NCBI GenBank assembly: GCA_022822495.1
Contig: JAJEBQ010000056.1
Location: forward strand, 1 to 64,000
From: Paracoccaceae bacterium
GTDB taxonomy: Bacteria > Pseudomonadota > Alphaproteobacteria > Rhodobacterales > Rhodobacteraceae
Direction: 5' to 3'
Length of the DNA: 64,000 nucleotides
In this document: one piece after another, positions 37,939 through 47,124 of the stretch
Numbering within the stretch: the first letter of the stretch is position 1
How the letters are laid out: each line of letters starts with the position of its first letter
Notes under the pieces: model-generated
Databases searched by the model: none
What the model was told of the DNA's origin: nothing
What the model saw: only the letters and a program-made list of their open reading frames with translations
Program-made: the position numbers and the translations under genes

Positions 37939-39059
37939 TTATCCCCAAACCACCATTCCGAAACGCTCCAGATACTCAAACCGCTTCATGTTGTCGCACA
38001 GGGTGACAAGGCCGATCCATGCCCGCGACCTCTTGATGCCAAGACAATTCATGTAACGAGCGTTCGCGTCGTTCCTGATGGACCCGAATACATGCTCGAT
38101 ACAACAGAGGACCATGGAATAGGAAGGGTTCATGGCCATCAGGCGGGGTGTCAATGGGTTTCCCCTGCACCCCTGTGGTTGATGCGGAGCTTGTACCCCC
38201 GCTTGCGCAAGCCGGCAACGGTTTCCCCCGAACGTTAGGCACTGTCGGCATAGACCCGGGGATCACCGGAAGGAGAAGGATCCCGCACCTCCTCAAAGAC
38301 TTGGCTGTCATGAACATTGACCGACGTCACATCCCCATTGGCTCTCAACTTGGTCGCGCGGTCAGCTTATACATGGCTCTTGTCGCCCGTGTTATTTTTC
38401 ACAATAAATCAATTTCAATTTATCACATTATTTCGGCAGTAGTGAGACAAAATTTCTCACGCTCTTCCAGTTTTATCACACTCTTTCGACCTGGCCACGC
38501 TCTTTCCTTTCCCAGTCGTTTTTTTGTGCCGCAACTTGGCCGGATCAACCTTCTACCCCGATGGAACCGAACCATCCGTGATGACGGTATGTTCCTCACG
38601 CGTATTGCGCTGGCGGGGACCCTGGACCACCGATCAATCAACATGACGGACGGTCTGCAGCCGGTAACCATGGAATGCCAACTGTGTCTTGGAGAACGCA
38701 ACCAGTTCATCAATCCGGCCCGATTCGCTCAGCATGTTGCGATCCTTCCGCGGGGTCTTCTGATCCGGTACGTGATCCAGGGTCTCAAGTCCGGCATACT
38801 CCTTGAACGAGGTCCGGTCCAAAAGCATGTCGTGCAACTGCTCGTTGCTCAGGCCATTCATCACTCCCATCAGAAGGCACCGGAAGATGACGAGATCATC
38901 CCAGGAACGACGACCACTCGTATTCGGTGGACCAAACACGTCCTCAAGGACCGGCCTGAAGAGATCCCAATCGACCTGTTCTCCAATGCTTTGTAGAGTG
39001 TTGAATGCGGCCGGTACCCGACGTTCCTGGTCCTCTTCAAGCAGGTGGCGTTTCTTCAT
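37939..39059 (-). pseudogene. IS5-family transposase remnant, reverse orientation
   Basis: The N-terminal third is intact from ATG 39059: MKKRHLLEEDQERRVPA, VDWDLFRPVLEDVFGPP, RRSWDDLVIFRCLLMGVMNG and RTSFKEYAGLETLDHVPDQK. It then breaks near 38640, with later pieces in other frames: GVQGKPIDTPP region, and the C-terminal tail NARYMNCLGIKRSRAWIGLV to about 37940. A short inverted-end element lies inside it (38389-38525). The upstream end of the IS is near 39206, where AAGGGATCCACT on the minus strand matches the family end. No matching end is visible near 37930. Confidence 0.78.
38389..38525 (-). repeat. Short inverted-end element, copy 2 (truncated)
   Basis: It starts with GTGTTATTTTTCACAATAAA at 38389, the same end as copies 1 and 3. 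It also shares the block CTCTTTCCTTTCCCAGTCG (about 38499-38518) with them. The middle differs, and no second inverted end is visible, so this copy is probably truncated. It interrupts the transposase remnant in the same kind of host sequence as copy 1. Confidence 0.5.
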
Positions 39060-39273
39060 GTCGTTGCTCCTTGTTTCAATCGGTAAGGGGATGATTTGTT
39101 TGTGATTTGTAGTGAATCTCAACAAAAGAAAAAAGGCCAGAACAAGAAGGCATGCTTGGAAAAAAAATGTTGGAAACAAGTTGTAAAACTATTTAATAGT
39201 GGATCCCTTAATTTAGGGGGCCAATCAACATGGTGATTTCCAGTTTCACAAATTTTTGGTGTCTGTTTTCGAA

Positions 39274-39453
39274 ATGAAGGCTTTGGTTCTCAGTTTATTC
39301 ATCATCGTGCCCATTATCTTTGGGTTTGGTTTACTTGTTATTGGTGATTACCTAAAGAAAAGAGCATCTTGGAGTAATACAAAAATCTTGTTTCTTTTCT
39401 GGTTGCCAGTGGCTGTTTTATGCCTGATAATAGGTATCGCTTTGACCGATTAG
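39274..39453 (+). CDS. Small membrane protein of unknown function
   Basis: 59 aa from ATG 39274 (an earlier in-frame ATG at 39256 is possible). Two hydrophobic segments (MKALVLSLFIIVPIIFGFGLL and ILFLFWLPVAVLCLIIGIAL) flank a basic loop (DYLKKRASW). It has no strong ribosome site and no recognised family. The composition is that of a genuine two-helix membrane peptide. It lies between the IS remnant and the thiolase gene. Confidence 0.45.
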   Translation: MKALVLSLFIIVPIIFGFGLLVIGDYLKKRASWSNTKILFLFWLPVAVLCLIIGIALTD

Positions 39454-39523
39454 TGTCATTATGGCGATATATTTAAAATCGTGAATTTAATTCCTAATAA
39501 ACCTTATTGCAGACCTTGAGGCC

Positions 39524-40723
39524 CTAATGTCGGTAGATGGTTGGTTCAATTCTTTCGATTGCTAATGATATTCCCTGACCACCGCCTATGCACATTGTAA
39601 TCAAAGCTTTTTTCCCACCAGTTCTTTCGAGTTCATAAAGCGCCTTTAAAGTAATTATGGTTCCAGTTGCTCCAATCGGATGCCCCAAAGCAATAGCCCC
39701 ACCATTGGGGTTAACTTTTTTCGCATCCAACCCAAGTTCTTTGGATACTGCCAAAGCTTGTGATGCAAAGGCTTCATTTGATTCGATAATATCAAATTCT
39801 GAAACTTTGACCTCTAGTTTCTGTAACAACTTTCTGGTTGCAGGTACGGGGCCTATACCCATTTTTTCTGGGCTAACACCTGCATGTGCATACCCCAAAA
39901 TTTTGGCCTTTGGTTGCAACCCGGCCTTAAGGGCTTCATCAGCCCTGGCAAGGACAATTGCTGCTGCTCCGTCATTGATTCCTGATGCATTACCTGCAGT
40001 TACTGATCCGCTTTTCTGAAAAACTGTGTGGAGTTTTGCCAAATCCTCAGCAGAAGTAAGTTTGGGATGTTCATCAGTATCAAACATATACGAGGTTTTT
40101 CTTTGTTTTACCTCAATTGGAACAATCTGACTCTTGAAATACCCCTTTTCAATTGCGGTGGTAGCTCTTTGCTGGCTTTCGAGGGCAAATTCATCTTGCA
40201 TTGACCGATTAATCTTGAATTCAGAAGCAACATTTTCTGCTGTTACTCCCATATGGCCAGTCCCGAAAGGACAGCTGAGAGCACCAATCATCATGTCATC
40301 CATGCCTGCATTTCCCATTTTTTGGCCCCATCTTGCCTTCGAAACTATATGTGGAGATCGACTCATGCTTTCTGAGCCGCCAGCGAGACCAAAATCTGCG
40401 TCACCCAGCATGAGAGACTGAATTACCGATACAATGGCTTGAACACCGCTTCCGCAAAGCCTGTTTACATTCATTGCCGGAACTTCTTTTGGGACACCTG
40501 CCGTCATTGAGGCAACCCTTGAGAGATACAAGTCTCTGGCTTCCGTGTTGATGACATGTCCAAACGCAACATGACCAATTCTGTCAGGCTCCAAACCTGA
40601 TCTTTTCATGGCAGCTTCGGAAACGATGGACCCGAGTTCAATTGGGCTTAAAGATGATAAAGATCCTCCAAAGGTTCCAATGGCAGTTCTCGCACCGTCT
40701 AAGATCACTATATCAGAATTCAT
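39524..40723 (-). CDS. Acetyl-CoA C-acyltransferase (thiolase)
   Basis: 399 aa from ATG 40723 (MNSDIVILDGARTAIG), with AGGAGAAC 7-8 bases upstream. The acyl-binding Cys is C90 in NRLCGSGVQA; the rest of the active site is in NEAFASQALA, GGAIALGHPIGATG and MCIGGGQGISL (the second Cys). It condenses or cleaves acetoacetyl-CoA and similar. It would fit the end of tyrosine catabolism, since acetoacetate from fumarylacetoacetate needs such an enzyme, or PHA synthesis. It is downstream of maiA on the same strand, 13 bases apart. Confidence 0.93.
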   Translation of the reverse strand: MNSDIVILDGARTAIGTFGGSLSSLSPIELGSIVSEAAMKRSGLEPDRIGHVAFGHVINTEARDLYLSRVASMTAGVPKEVPAMNVNRLCGSGVQAIVSVIQSLMLGDADFGLAGGSESMSRSPHIVSKARWGQKMGNAGMDDMMIGALSCPFGTGHMGVTAENVASEFKINRSMQDEFALESQQRATTAIEKGYFKSQIVPIEVKQRKTSYMFDTDEHPKLTSAEDLAKLHTVFQKSGSVTAGNASGINDGAAAIVLARADEALKAGLQPKAKILGYAHAGVSPEKMGIGPVPATRKLLQKLEVKVSEFDIIESNEAFASQALAVSKELGLDAKKVNPNGGAIALGHPIGATGTIITLKALYELERTGGKKALITMCIGGGQGISLAIERIEPTIYRH

Positions 40724-40736
40724 TTCAATTGTTCTC

Positions 40737-41369
40737 CTAAATTTGTTGTGTTGCTTCTGGACTTGCCTTGGTAAATGCATCAACCCGAGTTAGGTTTTCC
40801 GCAATTTCACAAATCTTGGGATAATCATCAAGTGGTATATTCCACCGTTTGGCATTATAAAGTTGAGGAATTAGGCAAATATCTGCCAAGGTGATGGTTT
40901 CTCCGTGACAATATGTTCCTGCTTGGGGGTGGTTTACTAATTTTTCAAAAGCCGTTAGTCCTTTCGGGATAAATTTTTCCATCCACTGGTTCATATTTAT
41001 TTTTCCACCGGAATTTTCTTGGGCAAAAGCAGCAACCGATAGATTGCAGACGGGGTGAATTTCCATGGCAATGGCATAAGAAAGGGTCCTAACGCGTGCC
41101 AGCTCAATTGGTTTTTGGGGTAATGCATTAAGCCTCTTTGTTTGACAAAGATACTCAATGATTGACAGGGATTGGGTAAGTTTAAGGTCATCAATAAATA
41201 ATGTCGGAACAAGACCCTGCGGGTTGATATTTAAGTATTCATCGGAAAGATGTTTCTTTGCCAGCAAGTCCACAGGGATTGTTTCAAAAGGCAATTTTGC
41301 CAGGTTTAGCGCAATACGAACTCGATATGATGCCGATGAACGCCAATAATCATAGAGTTTTATTGTCAT
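40737..41369 (-). CDS. maiA: Maleylacetoacetate isomerase
   Basis: 210 aa zeta-class GST-like protein. The glutathione-binding start is KLYDYWRSSASYRVRIALN, with Ser-Ser-Cys type SSAS, and NPQGLVPTLFIDD and LTQSLSIIEYL follow. The C-terminal helical domain is intact. It isomerises maleylacetoacetate to fumarylacetoacetate with glutathione, the step between hmgA and fahA in the homogentisate pathway. It overlaps the marR gene by 4 bases. Confidence 0.9.
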   Translation of the reverse strand: MTIKLYDYWRSSASYRVRIALNLAKLPFETIPVDLLAKKHLSDEYLNINPQGLVPTLFIDDLKLTQSLSIIEYLCQTKRLNALPQKPIELARVRTLSYAIAMEIHPVCNLSVAAFAQENSGGKINMNQWMEKFIPKGLTAFEKLVNHPQAGTYCHGETITLADICLIPQLYNAKRWNIPLDDYPKICEIAENLTRVDAFTKASPEATQQI

Positions 41370-41797
41370 ATGTTTTCACTTTCAAGCAAGGTTTTTAACC
41401 CTTGGATAAAGGCACCACCATCTTCACCAAGGGTGGTTATTAATCTCTGGTTGAAATCAACTGCTATCGGTTTTAGTTCGTTCATTAATTTTTTACCTTC
41501 AGGTGTCAGTGAAAGAAAGGTTTCACGTTTATCAACAGGATTTTTCTCCCTGCTTATCAAACCAGATTTTTCCAGTCTTTGGCAGGCCCTGCTCACACGA
41601 GATTTGTGTAAATCAACCTTCTTTATGAGATTGTTTGTAATTATCCTGCCTGATTGAGCTAGATGGAATAAAACGCGCCATTCTGGTACTGTCAACCTAT
41701 GGTCACTGTTGTATTTCTTCTCCAAACTCCGGCTAAGTTTTCCAGCTAGAGCACTTACTTGGTAGGGTAAGAAATTTGAAAGATTGTACTCAGTCAT
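41366..41797 (-). CDS. MarR-family transcriptional regulator
   Basis: 143 aa with a winged helix-turn-helix: WRVLFHLAQSGRIITNNLIKKVDLHKSRVSRACQRLEKSGLI, then the wing RxxNPVDKRETFLSLTPEGKKLM. Its ATGA overlap with maiA makes an operon marR-maiA-thiolase likely. In alphaproteobacteria a MarR-type gene often accompanies homogentisate genes. A perfect palindrome upstream of hmgA (47500-47515) is a plausible operator for it. The ligand is not shown; homogentisate or a pathway acid would fit. Confidence 0.9.
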   Translation of the reverse strand: MTEYNLSNFLPYQVSALAGKLSRSLEKKYNSDHRLTVPEWRVLFHLAQSGRIITNNLIKKVDLHKSRVSRACQRLEKSGLISREKNPVDKRETFLSLTPEGKKLMNELKPIAVDFNQRLITTLGEDGGAFIQGLKTLLESENI

Positions 41798-42167
41798 AGG
41801 GCTAATTTATAAACTTGAGATAATAAGGGACATCTTTGTTAAATAATTTTTCCACTTTTTTTCGTCAATTCGATCTTCAAGACCTAGAACTATTTGTGTT
41901 TTTGTGATTCTCTACACCTAGACATTAATTTTTGGGGGTTATATACTCGTTTACCCCTGTCATGAATTTTTATGATAACATAAGCCACCGGCCTACCAGC
42001 AACCCTTTTTATCCCTGCATCTACGATGAAAACATATTAAAAGGATGTTTTTCGTTGAAAGAAAGACCGGCAATTCATGGCAAGGAAGGATGGCTAGGGA
42101 AAGTTGGGGAAACAAGTATATAATCCCCTAATTTTTTCATTTAGTGTGTAAATTCAGGGGAATCCAA
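41798..42167. other. Gap between marR and the next IS remnant
   Basis: 370 bases with no supported gene on either strand. A 63-codon frame at 41932-42123 has no ribosome site, no family and a non-protein-like composition. The first 60 bases must carry the marR-maiA promoter. The right half is probably the degraded left end of the IS that follows. Confidence 0.5.
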
Positions 42168-42790
42168 ATGGCGAAAAGACATCTCTTTGAGGCCGAACAC
42201 AAAAACAAGTCCTTGGAAGGTTCTATGGTTTGGAGCAGACGAAAGACATTGTTAACTGGGACAGATTTATCCCTATTTTGGTGAAACCCTTTGGCCCACC
42301 AAGGACTTCTGATCGTCGTTCCTGGGATTATCTGGTTATCTTTCGTTTCCTTTTGTTGGGCCATCCTTCATTCAGTGAGTGATGGCACCTTGCCATACAA
42401 GCTGTTGGACCGGACCTCTTTCAAGCGGTTTGTGGGTCTGCACAGTCTTGATCAAATACCTGAACCGAAGACCTTGTGGACGTATCATGATGTGCTTGCG
42501 AAGGCGGGGTGTCCTGATGCGTTGGGTGCCGTTTTCAAGGAACAATGGAAAATATATGGATATGAGTTGACATCGGGAGCGATTGTTGATTCATCCTTGA
42601 TTCCGTCCAACCGTCACCGCACTACTAGGGAAAAGAATACGATGATCAAGGAAGGCACGATGCCACTGGATTGGGAAGAGAATCCGGCGAAAACGCATCA
42701 CAAGGATGTTGCTGCTGTCAAGCCCATCCAAACCCGGGACCGGCTGAGACCCAAACAGGTCATAGAACGAGCCTTCGTGCCCTTCCTTAT
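42168..42790 (+). pseudogene. IS5-family transposase remnant (divergent paralogue)
   Basis: It starts ATG 42168 (MAKRHLFEAEHKNKSLEG), breaks at a stop near 42280 and continues as LPYKLLDRTSFKRFVGLHSLDQIPEPKT, GCPDALGAVFKEQWKIYGYE and GAIVDSSLIPSNRHRTTREKN. It is a relative of, but clearly different from, the copies at 34760 and 39059. The C-terminal part is cut off where another remnant on the opposite strand begins, so two insertions have fused here. Confidence 0.75.
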
Positions 42791-43469
42791 CGCCCCAAAA
42801 CATGCTCAACACGGCATCGAACCTTCGGATAGGAAGGGGTCAAAAGGCAATCTGGCATTGACTCAAGGGCTTCCCACGCTTGGCCTTGTCAGTGATCTGG
42901 GGCGTGACTCCCTTCCTGCGTAAAACGGCAACTCTTTTACCCGAGCGATACGCGCGGCCCGCGGAGACCTCATGACCCTTGGGAGTATGCTCATCTAACA
43001 GAACCTCACACCTGGCTGTCGTGAACATGTGCAGGGGAAACCTCCCCAGTGGTGATCATCTTCGTTGCCCCCGATCAACAGCGATAGGATTTTTTCAGCC
43101 AAAAGGATTGAGACCATGTTTCTTGATCCCGCGTGCATCCGTGTCCTTCTGACACAATGTGCTAGGGTGATTCTTCCAGTCGAAGGGAACCCCACCGTTC
43201 TTAAGCGTCGCATTCTCCTCCCGGCTGTTACGGTGACGGGGAACCTGGGCAACCGAAGAAACCACCACCAACGTCCCCATCGGCAAACGATACCTATGAA
43301 CGACCAACGGATCCTTAAACACCCCAACCAACGAATCAATACGACCTGAACCACTTGAACGAAGAGAGTCAAAGACCTCCTCAAGGAGAGGTCTAAATGA
43401 CTCCCGATCAATCCCTTCCTTCAATGCTTGGTGTTGGTGTCTCTCTTCCAGCAAGTGGCGTCTTTCCAT
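42715..43469 (-). pseudogene. IS5-family transposase remnant with internal deletion
   Basis: On the minus strand, the text from 43469 reads MERRHLLEERHQHQALKEGI, RESFRPLLEEVFDSL then jumps to RIDSLVGVFKDPLVVHRYRLP, so about 70 residues of the middle are missing. It continues to GKRVAVLRRKGVTPQI near 42900 and ends in a different frame with RSMTCLGLSRSRVWMGL near 42720, the same C-terminal tail as the 37939-39059 copy. The IS end is at 43610, where AGAGGTTCCCTT (43599-43610) matches the end at 35721. Confidence 0.75.
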
Positions 43470-43612
43470 TTGAGATCTTACGGGTTTACATTAAAAAGGG
43501 AGAAATTTTTATTGTTGACTTCAACTGAATCACAACACAAACAAAAATACTAGGATTTGAGGGGTGTCTTACAAAAAAATGTGGTCGAATTAATTAATAG
43601 AGGTTCCCTTGA

Positions 43613-43998
43613 TTATGTTAAGCCCTTGTCAGGCTCAAGGTATATTCCACTACTAAATGAAACAATTAACTTTTTATTGAAACGACGCAGAAAATCCATT
43701 CCAATTAGGATAGGACATTCTGGAACCTCCAGAATATTGCATATACCACTCGTAGTTTCATTGCCTACAGAGACATTTACTTCCTTGCAGATAATTTTCT
43801 GTATTGAATTATTGGCTATTTAATCCCAAGACCTGACTCAAAGTTGATGGGATTAAAATAAATCCTGTGAAGCCTGTATCAATTACACCAGTCAGTTGAT
43901 GTTATTTTTTATCCGATGCATAATGAAGGTTAAAATTTAGACAGGGTTCGTGATGATTAGGATCAAACGAACCTTTCCAGGGGTTTTTTGCATCCATT
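43613..43998 (-). pseudogene. Retropepsin-like (clan AA) aspartic protease, broken
   Basis: It starts ATG 43998 and reads MDAKNPWKGSFDPNHHEPCL, then an in-frame TAA, then HQLTGVIDTGFTGFILIPST with the DTG catalytic triplet in the T-GV-I-DTG-F-TG context. A frameshift near 43820 leads to ICKEVNVSVGNETTSG and VPECPILIGMDFLRRFNKKL, which is the C-terminal half with the conserved 'LIGMDFL' strand. The stop is 43613-43615, three bases from the IS end. An intact copy would be a small dimeric aspartic protease. It cannot be functional as read. Confidence 0.8.
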
Positions 43999-44254
43999 TA
44001 TTTGCCCTACATTAAATGTTGACGCTTCACCAATGCGATATAGGAAATATGTTCCATCCGGCTTTACGTTGCTAGCCTCTCTTATTGCATCCTCTGGATA
44101 CTTACCATGATATGCCTTTTCGTTAATGACATCGATAGCTAGAAACTCACCTCTAAAATTTTTTTCGAATTTTTTTTCGAAACTTTTCCTGATACAGTTT
44201 TTTGGCTATTTCCGAAATCTCATCGGGTAACAAGACAGTTTGTGATTTGTCCAT
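43963..44254 (-). pseudogene. Unknown small protein paired with the aspartic protease, broken
   Basis: It starts ATG 44254 with GGAGAAG upstream. It reads MDKSQTVLLPDEISEIAKKL and on to a stop; a frameshift in the A-rich run near 44160 restores GEFLAIDVINEKAYHGKYPE and REASNVKPDGTYFLYRIGE, ending ERFV with TGA at 43963-43965. The gene overlaps the start of the protease gene by 36 bases. Pairs of this kind (a short DUF protein followed by a clan AA protease) recur in bacteria, though I do not recall a function. Both genes here are broken. Confidence 0.65.
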
Positions 44255-44679
44255 GCCTATCTTCTCCATCAAAATATCGGTACAGTAAAAATATTGTAAC
44301 TACTCAGGTAGTCTCACTGTAGATTAGTGAAGGCTTATCTGTTGGGTAAGATTATTTTTATGTTAAGTCTCAGGTCTGATGCCAAGGAATCAAGCCGTGC
44401 CAATAAATCACCGGTTCCAGTTCCCAGTGTCTTAAGAGCGTTCCCCCCCCCCCCCGTTTTCTTGCTGTTTCAAGCACACTTCTCGGGATTGCGAAGTCCC
44501 GTACACCTTACTCAACGTTTGTTTAACCACTCATTTTTAAGTTGGTCAATCTGTCAAATAAATCACGCAAATGATCATTACACCAGATGGAAGTTGGCCC
44601 TTGTAACGGCTTGGCAGATATTGAAATCCAAATTGAATTTTGTTCGTCTGTTGGTGTTGTTGAGTTTCACATGTTTTTT
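44255..44679. other. Gap with a 13-C tract
   Basis: No intact gene is visible. A run of 13 C's lies at 44443-44455. On the minus strand several short stretches look coding (CNDHLRDLFDRLTNLK, DFAIPRSVLETARKRG, NALKTLGTGTGDLLARLDSL), but they are in different frames and the C/G tract lies between them. They could be the remains of one gene; I cannot name it. The right end should hold the 3' region of zur. Confidence 0.35.
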
Positions 44680-45141
44680 TTAGTTGGTTTGGCACTGGGC
44701 GCACTGGCCATGAATTTCAACATACCAACTTGATGGTATAAAAGTGTTATCTTCTGCTCTATTTTTAAGGGATTCTGAAAAATCATAAATATGGGTTTCG
44801 GTTACCACGCCACAATCATCGCAGATCATGAATTGTTCGCCCTTATGCCTATGCACAGCGTGGCAAATGACATAGGCATTAAGGCTTCTAATACGATGAA
44901 TAAACCCCTTTTTCTGCCAAAATTCTATCGCTCGATAGGCCGTTGGTGGCTTGGGTGAATCTATCACCTTACCAAGCCGTTCCAATATTTCATAGGCACC
45001 CAATGGCTTGGTGTTAGCAGCTATAATTTTGAGAACTTCCAGCCTCGGTCTTGTCAGGCGTTCCTTGTTTTCAACACAGAAAATGCATGCCTGATCAACG
45101 ATTCCATTCTGTTGAGGTGTATCGTTTTTTCTCATATTCAT
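44680..45141 (-). CDS. zur: Zinc uptake regulator Zur (Fur family)
   Basis: 153 aa Fur-type regulator. Helix-turn-helix: PRLEVLKIIAANTKPLGAYEILERL with TAYRAIEFW; metal sites: CHAVHRHKGEQFMICDDCG and the C-terminal CAQC. The paired CxxC motifs form the structural zinc site. Zur represses zinc-uptake genes when zinc is replete. It lies 13 bases downstream of the DUF1826 gene, and a Zur box (45861-45879) precedes that gene and the CobW gene. Confidence 0.88.
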   Translation of the reverse strand: MNMRKNDTPQQNGIVDQACIFCVENKERLTRPRLEVLKIIAANTKPLGAYEILERLGKVIDSPKPPTAYRAIEFWQKKGFIHRIRSLNAYVICHAVHRHKGEQFMICDDCGVVTETHIYDFSESLKNRAEDNTFIPSSWYVEIHGQCAQCQTN

Positions 45142-45154
45142 TTATGAAGCATAG

Positions 45155-45823
45155 TCATTGGTATATAGGTTCGTTTTGAAGTTTATGTGCAATAAAATCA
45201 TCCCAAAAAGATAAGTGGTCAAGACGCATAAGAACGGATGGTCTATTCAAGGCATCATCCGGTGTGCGGTGCAATAATCCATTTTTACCACCTCGAAATA
45301 CAGCTACATCCCACGGATTCATAAACTGCAATGCTGACCAATCTTTTACAATGTTCTCATTAGGTTTGCCTCTTGCAAAGGCTTCACGGTCTGCTGCTTC
45401 GGCTGGAAGCCATTCTGTACCCTTCCCGGCGTAGGTGACAAGCAATCTTTGTGGTACAAAATCAATATGGTACCGACGACATCCGCGTTCTGACCCAAGC
45501 CAAAAGCCAATGGCATCACTATTTTCTAAGTCGCAAAATACTTTGCAAACCTCAGCCATATCATGAAGCCAGTCTTGATAAAAAGGTTCAGATTGTAACT
45601 CGTCAGCAATAACGTCATCCAACAAATCCCTGATTTCATTTAGGGCAGAGTCCTTGCTGATATTCCCGAAAATCTTGAACTTTGTCGACATTAGTTTTTC
45701 AAAAAAAGCGACAGAATCAGGGGGCACAGTACGCTTTACAATTCCAAGTAGATATGATTGATGGTTAAAATCTTTAAGTGCTTCAAGGTTATAGGTACGA
45801 AAAATACTCATTGAATTGGTCAA
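45155..45823 (-). CDS. DUF1826 family protein
   Basis: 222 aa from TTG 45823, preceded by GAGGAG; an internal ATG 45811 is also possible. It matches the DUF1826 family: RRYHIDFVPQRLLVTYAGKGTEWLP, then FMNPWDVAVFRGGKNGLLHRTP. The conserved His in YHID and HRTP, with a cupin-like strand pattern, suggest a metal-dependent fold, but no activity is known. The family is repeatedly found beside Zur and CobW GTPases, as here, so a zinc-starvation role is likely. It shares the divergent promoter region with the CobW gene. Confidence 0.85.
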   Translation of the reverse strand: MTNSMSIFRTYNLEALKDFNHQSYLLGIVKRTVPPDSVAFFEKLMSTKFKIFGNISKDSALNEIRDLLDDVIADELQSEPFYQDWLHDMAEVCKVFCDLENSDAIGFWLGSERGCRRYHIDFVPQRLLVTYAGKGTEWLPAEAADREAFARGKPNENIVKDWSALQFMNPWDVAVFRGGKNGLLHRTPDDALNRPSVLMRLDHLSFWDDFIAHKLQNEPIYQ

Positions 45824-45860
45824 GTCACTCCTCTTGAAATTAGAAAACAGTGGATTAAGA

Positions 45861-45879
45861 AATGTTATATTATAACATT
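45861..45879. promoter_or_regulatory. Zur box in the divergent promoter
   Basis: AATGTTATA-T-TATAACATT is a perfect 19-bp palindrome (centre 45870). It matches the proteobacterial Zur consensus (GAAATGTTATANTATAACATTTC), with GA also present at 45859-45860. It lies between the CobW gene (start 45907) and the DUF1826-zur pair (start 45823), where Zur-Zn can control both directions. Confidence 0.92.
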
Positions 45880-45906
45880 AGGAGTTTCAAGAAGGGGGCA
45901 CAAAGC

Positions 45907-47124
45907 ATGCAGGTTTTAGATAGAAAACTTCCAGTTACGGTTCTATCGGGATTTTTGGGAGCAGGTAAGACAACACTTTTAAATCACATTCTGAATAATC
46001 GTGAGGGGCGCAAGGTTGCGGTTATCGTTAATGATATGAGTGAAGTCAACATTGATGCCGATCTGGTTGAACACGGTGGTGGTAACCTCTCCAGAACAGA
46101 GGAAAAGCTGGTCGAAATGAGCAATGGTTGTATTTGCTGTACATTGCGTGAGGATCTCTTGTTGCAGGTAAGGGGCCTCGCAGCAGAGGGTAAGTTTGAT
46201 TATCTCCTTATCGAAAGTACAGGCATCTCTGAACCTCTTCCTGTTGCCGCCACATTTGATTTTCGTGATGAGAGTGGCAATAGCCTCTCGGATGTCTCCG
46301 AGCTTGATACAATGGTGACAGTCGTTGATGCAGCCAATTTGATTAAAAACTACAGCTCGACTGATTTTTTGAAAGATAAAGGTGAAAGCATCGGTGAGGA
46401 AGATGAACGGACATTAGTTGATTTGTTGGTTGAGCAGATTGAATTTGCCAATGTCATTCTCTTGAACAAGATTGATCTGGTATCCAAAGGTGAACTTGAA
46501 ACTGTTAAGTCAATTATACGTGCTCTAAATACCAAAGCAAAAGTTGTTGAAACGACCTTATCACAAATTGAACTCGATGAAGTAATTAATACAGGTTTAT
46601 TCGACATCAACGAGGCTCAAAAGCATCCTCTTTGGGTTCAGGAGTTATATAACTTCAAGGATCATGTTCCAGAAACTGAAGAGTACGGTATTAAAAGTTT
46701 TGTGTACCGTGCCCGGGAACCGTTTGATCCTGTAAAGATAAATGATTTTTTTAATCAAGAGTGGCCAGGTGTTGTTCGTGCAAAAGGATTCTTTTGGATT
46801 TCAAGCAGGCCTGATTTTGTAGGTGAGGTTTCCCAAGCTGGAGCCTTTGTTCGCCACCGAGGTTTGGGGCGATGGTGGATAGCTGTTCCAAAGGAACGCT
46901 GGCCAGAAGGATCTTATTTTGATCGTGTCATAAAGCCAAACTGGGATAAAGACTATGGGGATCGAAGGCAGGAAATCGTTTTTATCGGACTTAGTGCTGA
47001 GATGGATGAAGAGAAAATTTGTTGCCAGCTGGATGCCTGCTTAATCAAAGATTTTCTCAAAATTCCAAGCCGCTATCTGAAAATTCAGGATCCGTTTCCG
47101 GCGTGGTTCCAACAGACAGCTTAA
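45907..47124 (+). CDS. CobW-family GTPase (zinc chaperone type)
   Basis: 405 aa from ATG 45907 ([22 protein letters not shown]), which is where family proteins begin; an earlier in-frame ATG at 45862 sits in the Zur box. P-loop [15 protein letters not shown], metal motif [12 protein letters not shown] (CxCC), [12 protein letters not shown] and NKIDLV. The C-terminal CobW_C domain starts about residue 245. Members such as ZigA and ZNG1 deliver zinc to target metalloenzymes when zinc is short. The Zur box upstream supports that role for this gene. Confidence 0.92.
   Translation: MQVLDRKLPVTVLSGFLGAGKTTLLNHILNNREGRKVAVIVNDMSEVNIDADLVEHGGGNLSRTEEKLVEMSNGCICCTLREDLLLQVRGLAAEGKFDYLLIESTGISEPLPVAATFDFRDESGNSLSDVSELDTMVTVVDAANLIKNYSSTDFLKDKGESIGEEDERTLVDLLVEQIEFANVILLNKIDLVSKGELETVKSIIRALNTKAKVVETTLSQIELDEVINTGLFDINEAQKHPLWVQELYNFKDHVPETEEYGIKSFVYRAREPFDPVKINDFFNQEWPGVVRAKGFFWISSRPDFVGEVSQAGAFVRHRGLGRWWIAVPKERWPEGSYFDRVIKPNWDKDYGDRRQEIVFIGLSAEMDEEKICCQLDACLIKDFLKIPSRYLKIQDPFPAWFQQTA

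Noticed and set aside
38148-38996. 282-codon plus-strand frame as a gene
   Set aside because: It is the antisense of the IS5-type transposase remnant; the minus-strand reading matches the transposase family.
41932-42123. 63-codon open frame as a gene
   Set aside because: No ribosome site, no family, no codon bias; probably chance in a gap beside an IS remnant.
43557-43823. 88-codon plus-strand open frame
   Set aside because: It is the opposite strand of the broken retropepsin-like protease, whose minus-strand reading has clear family motifs.
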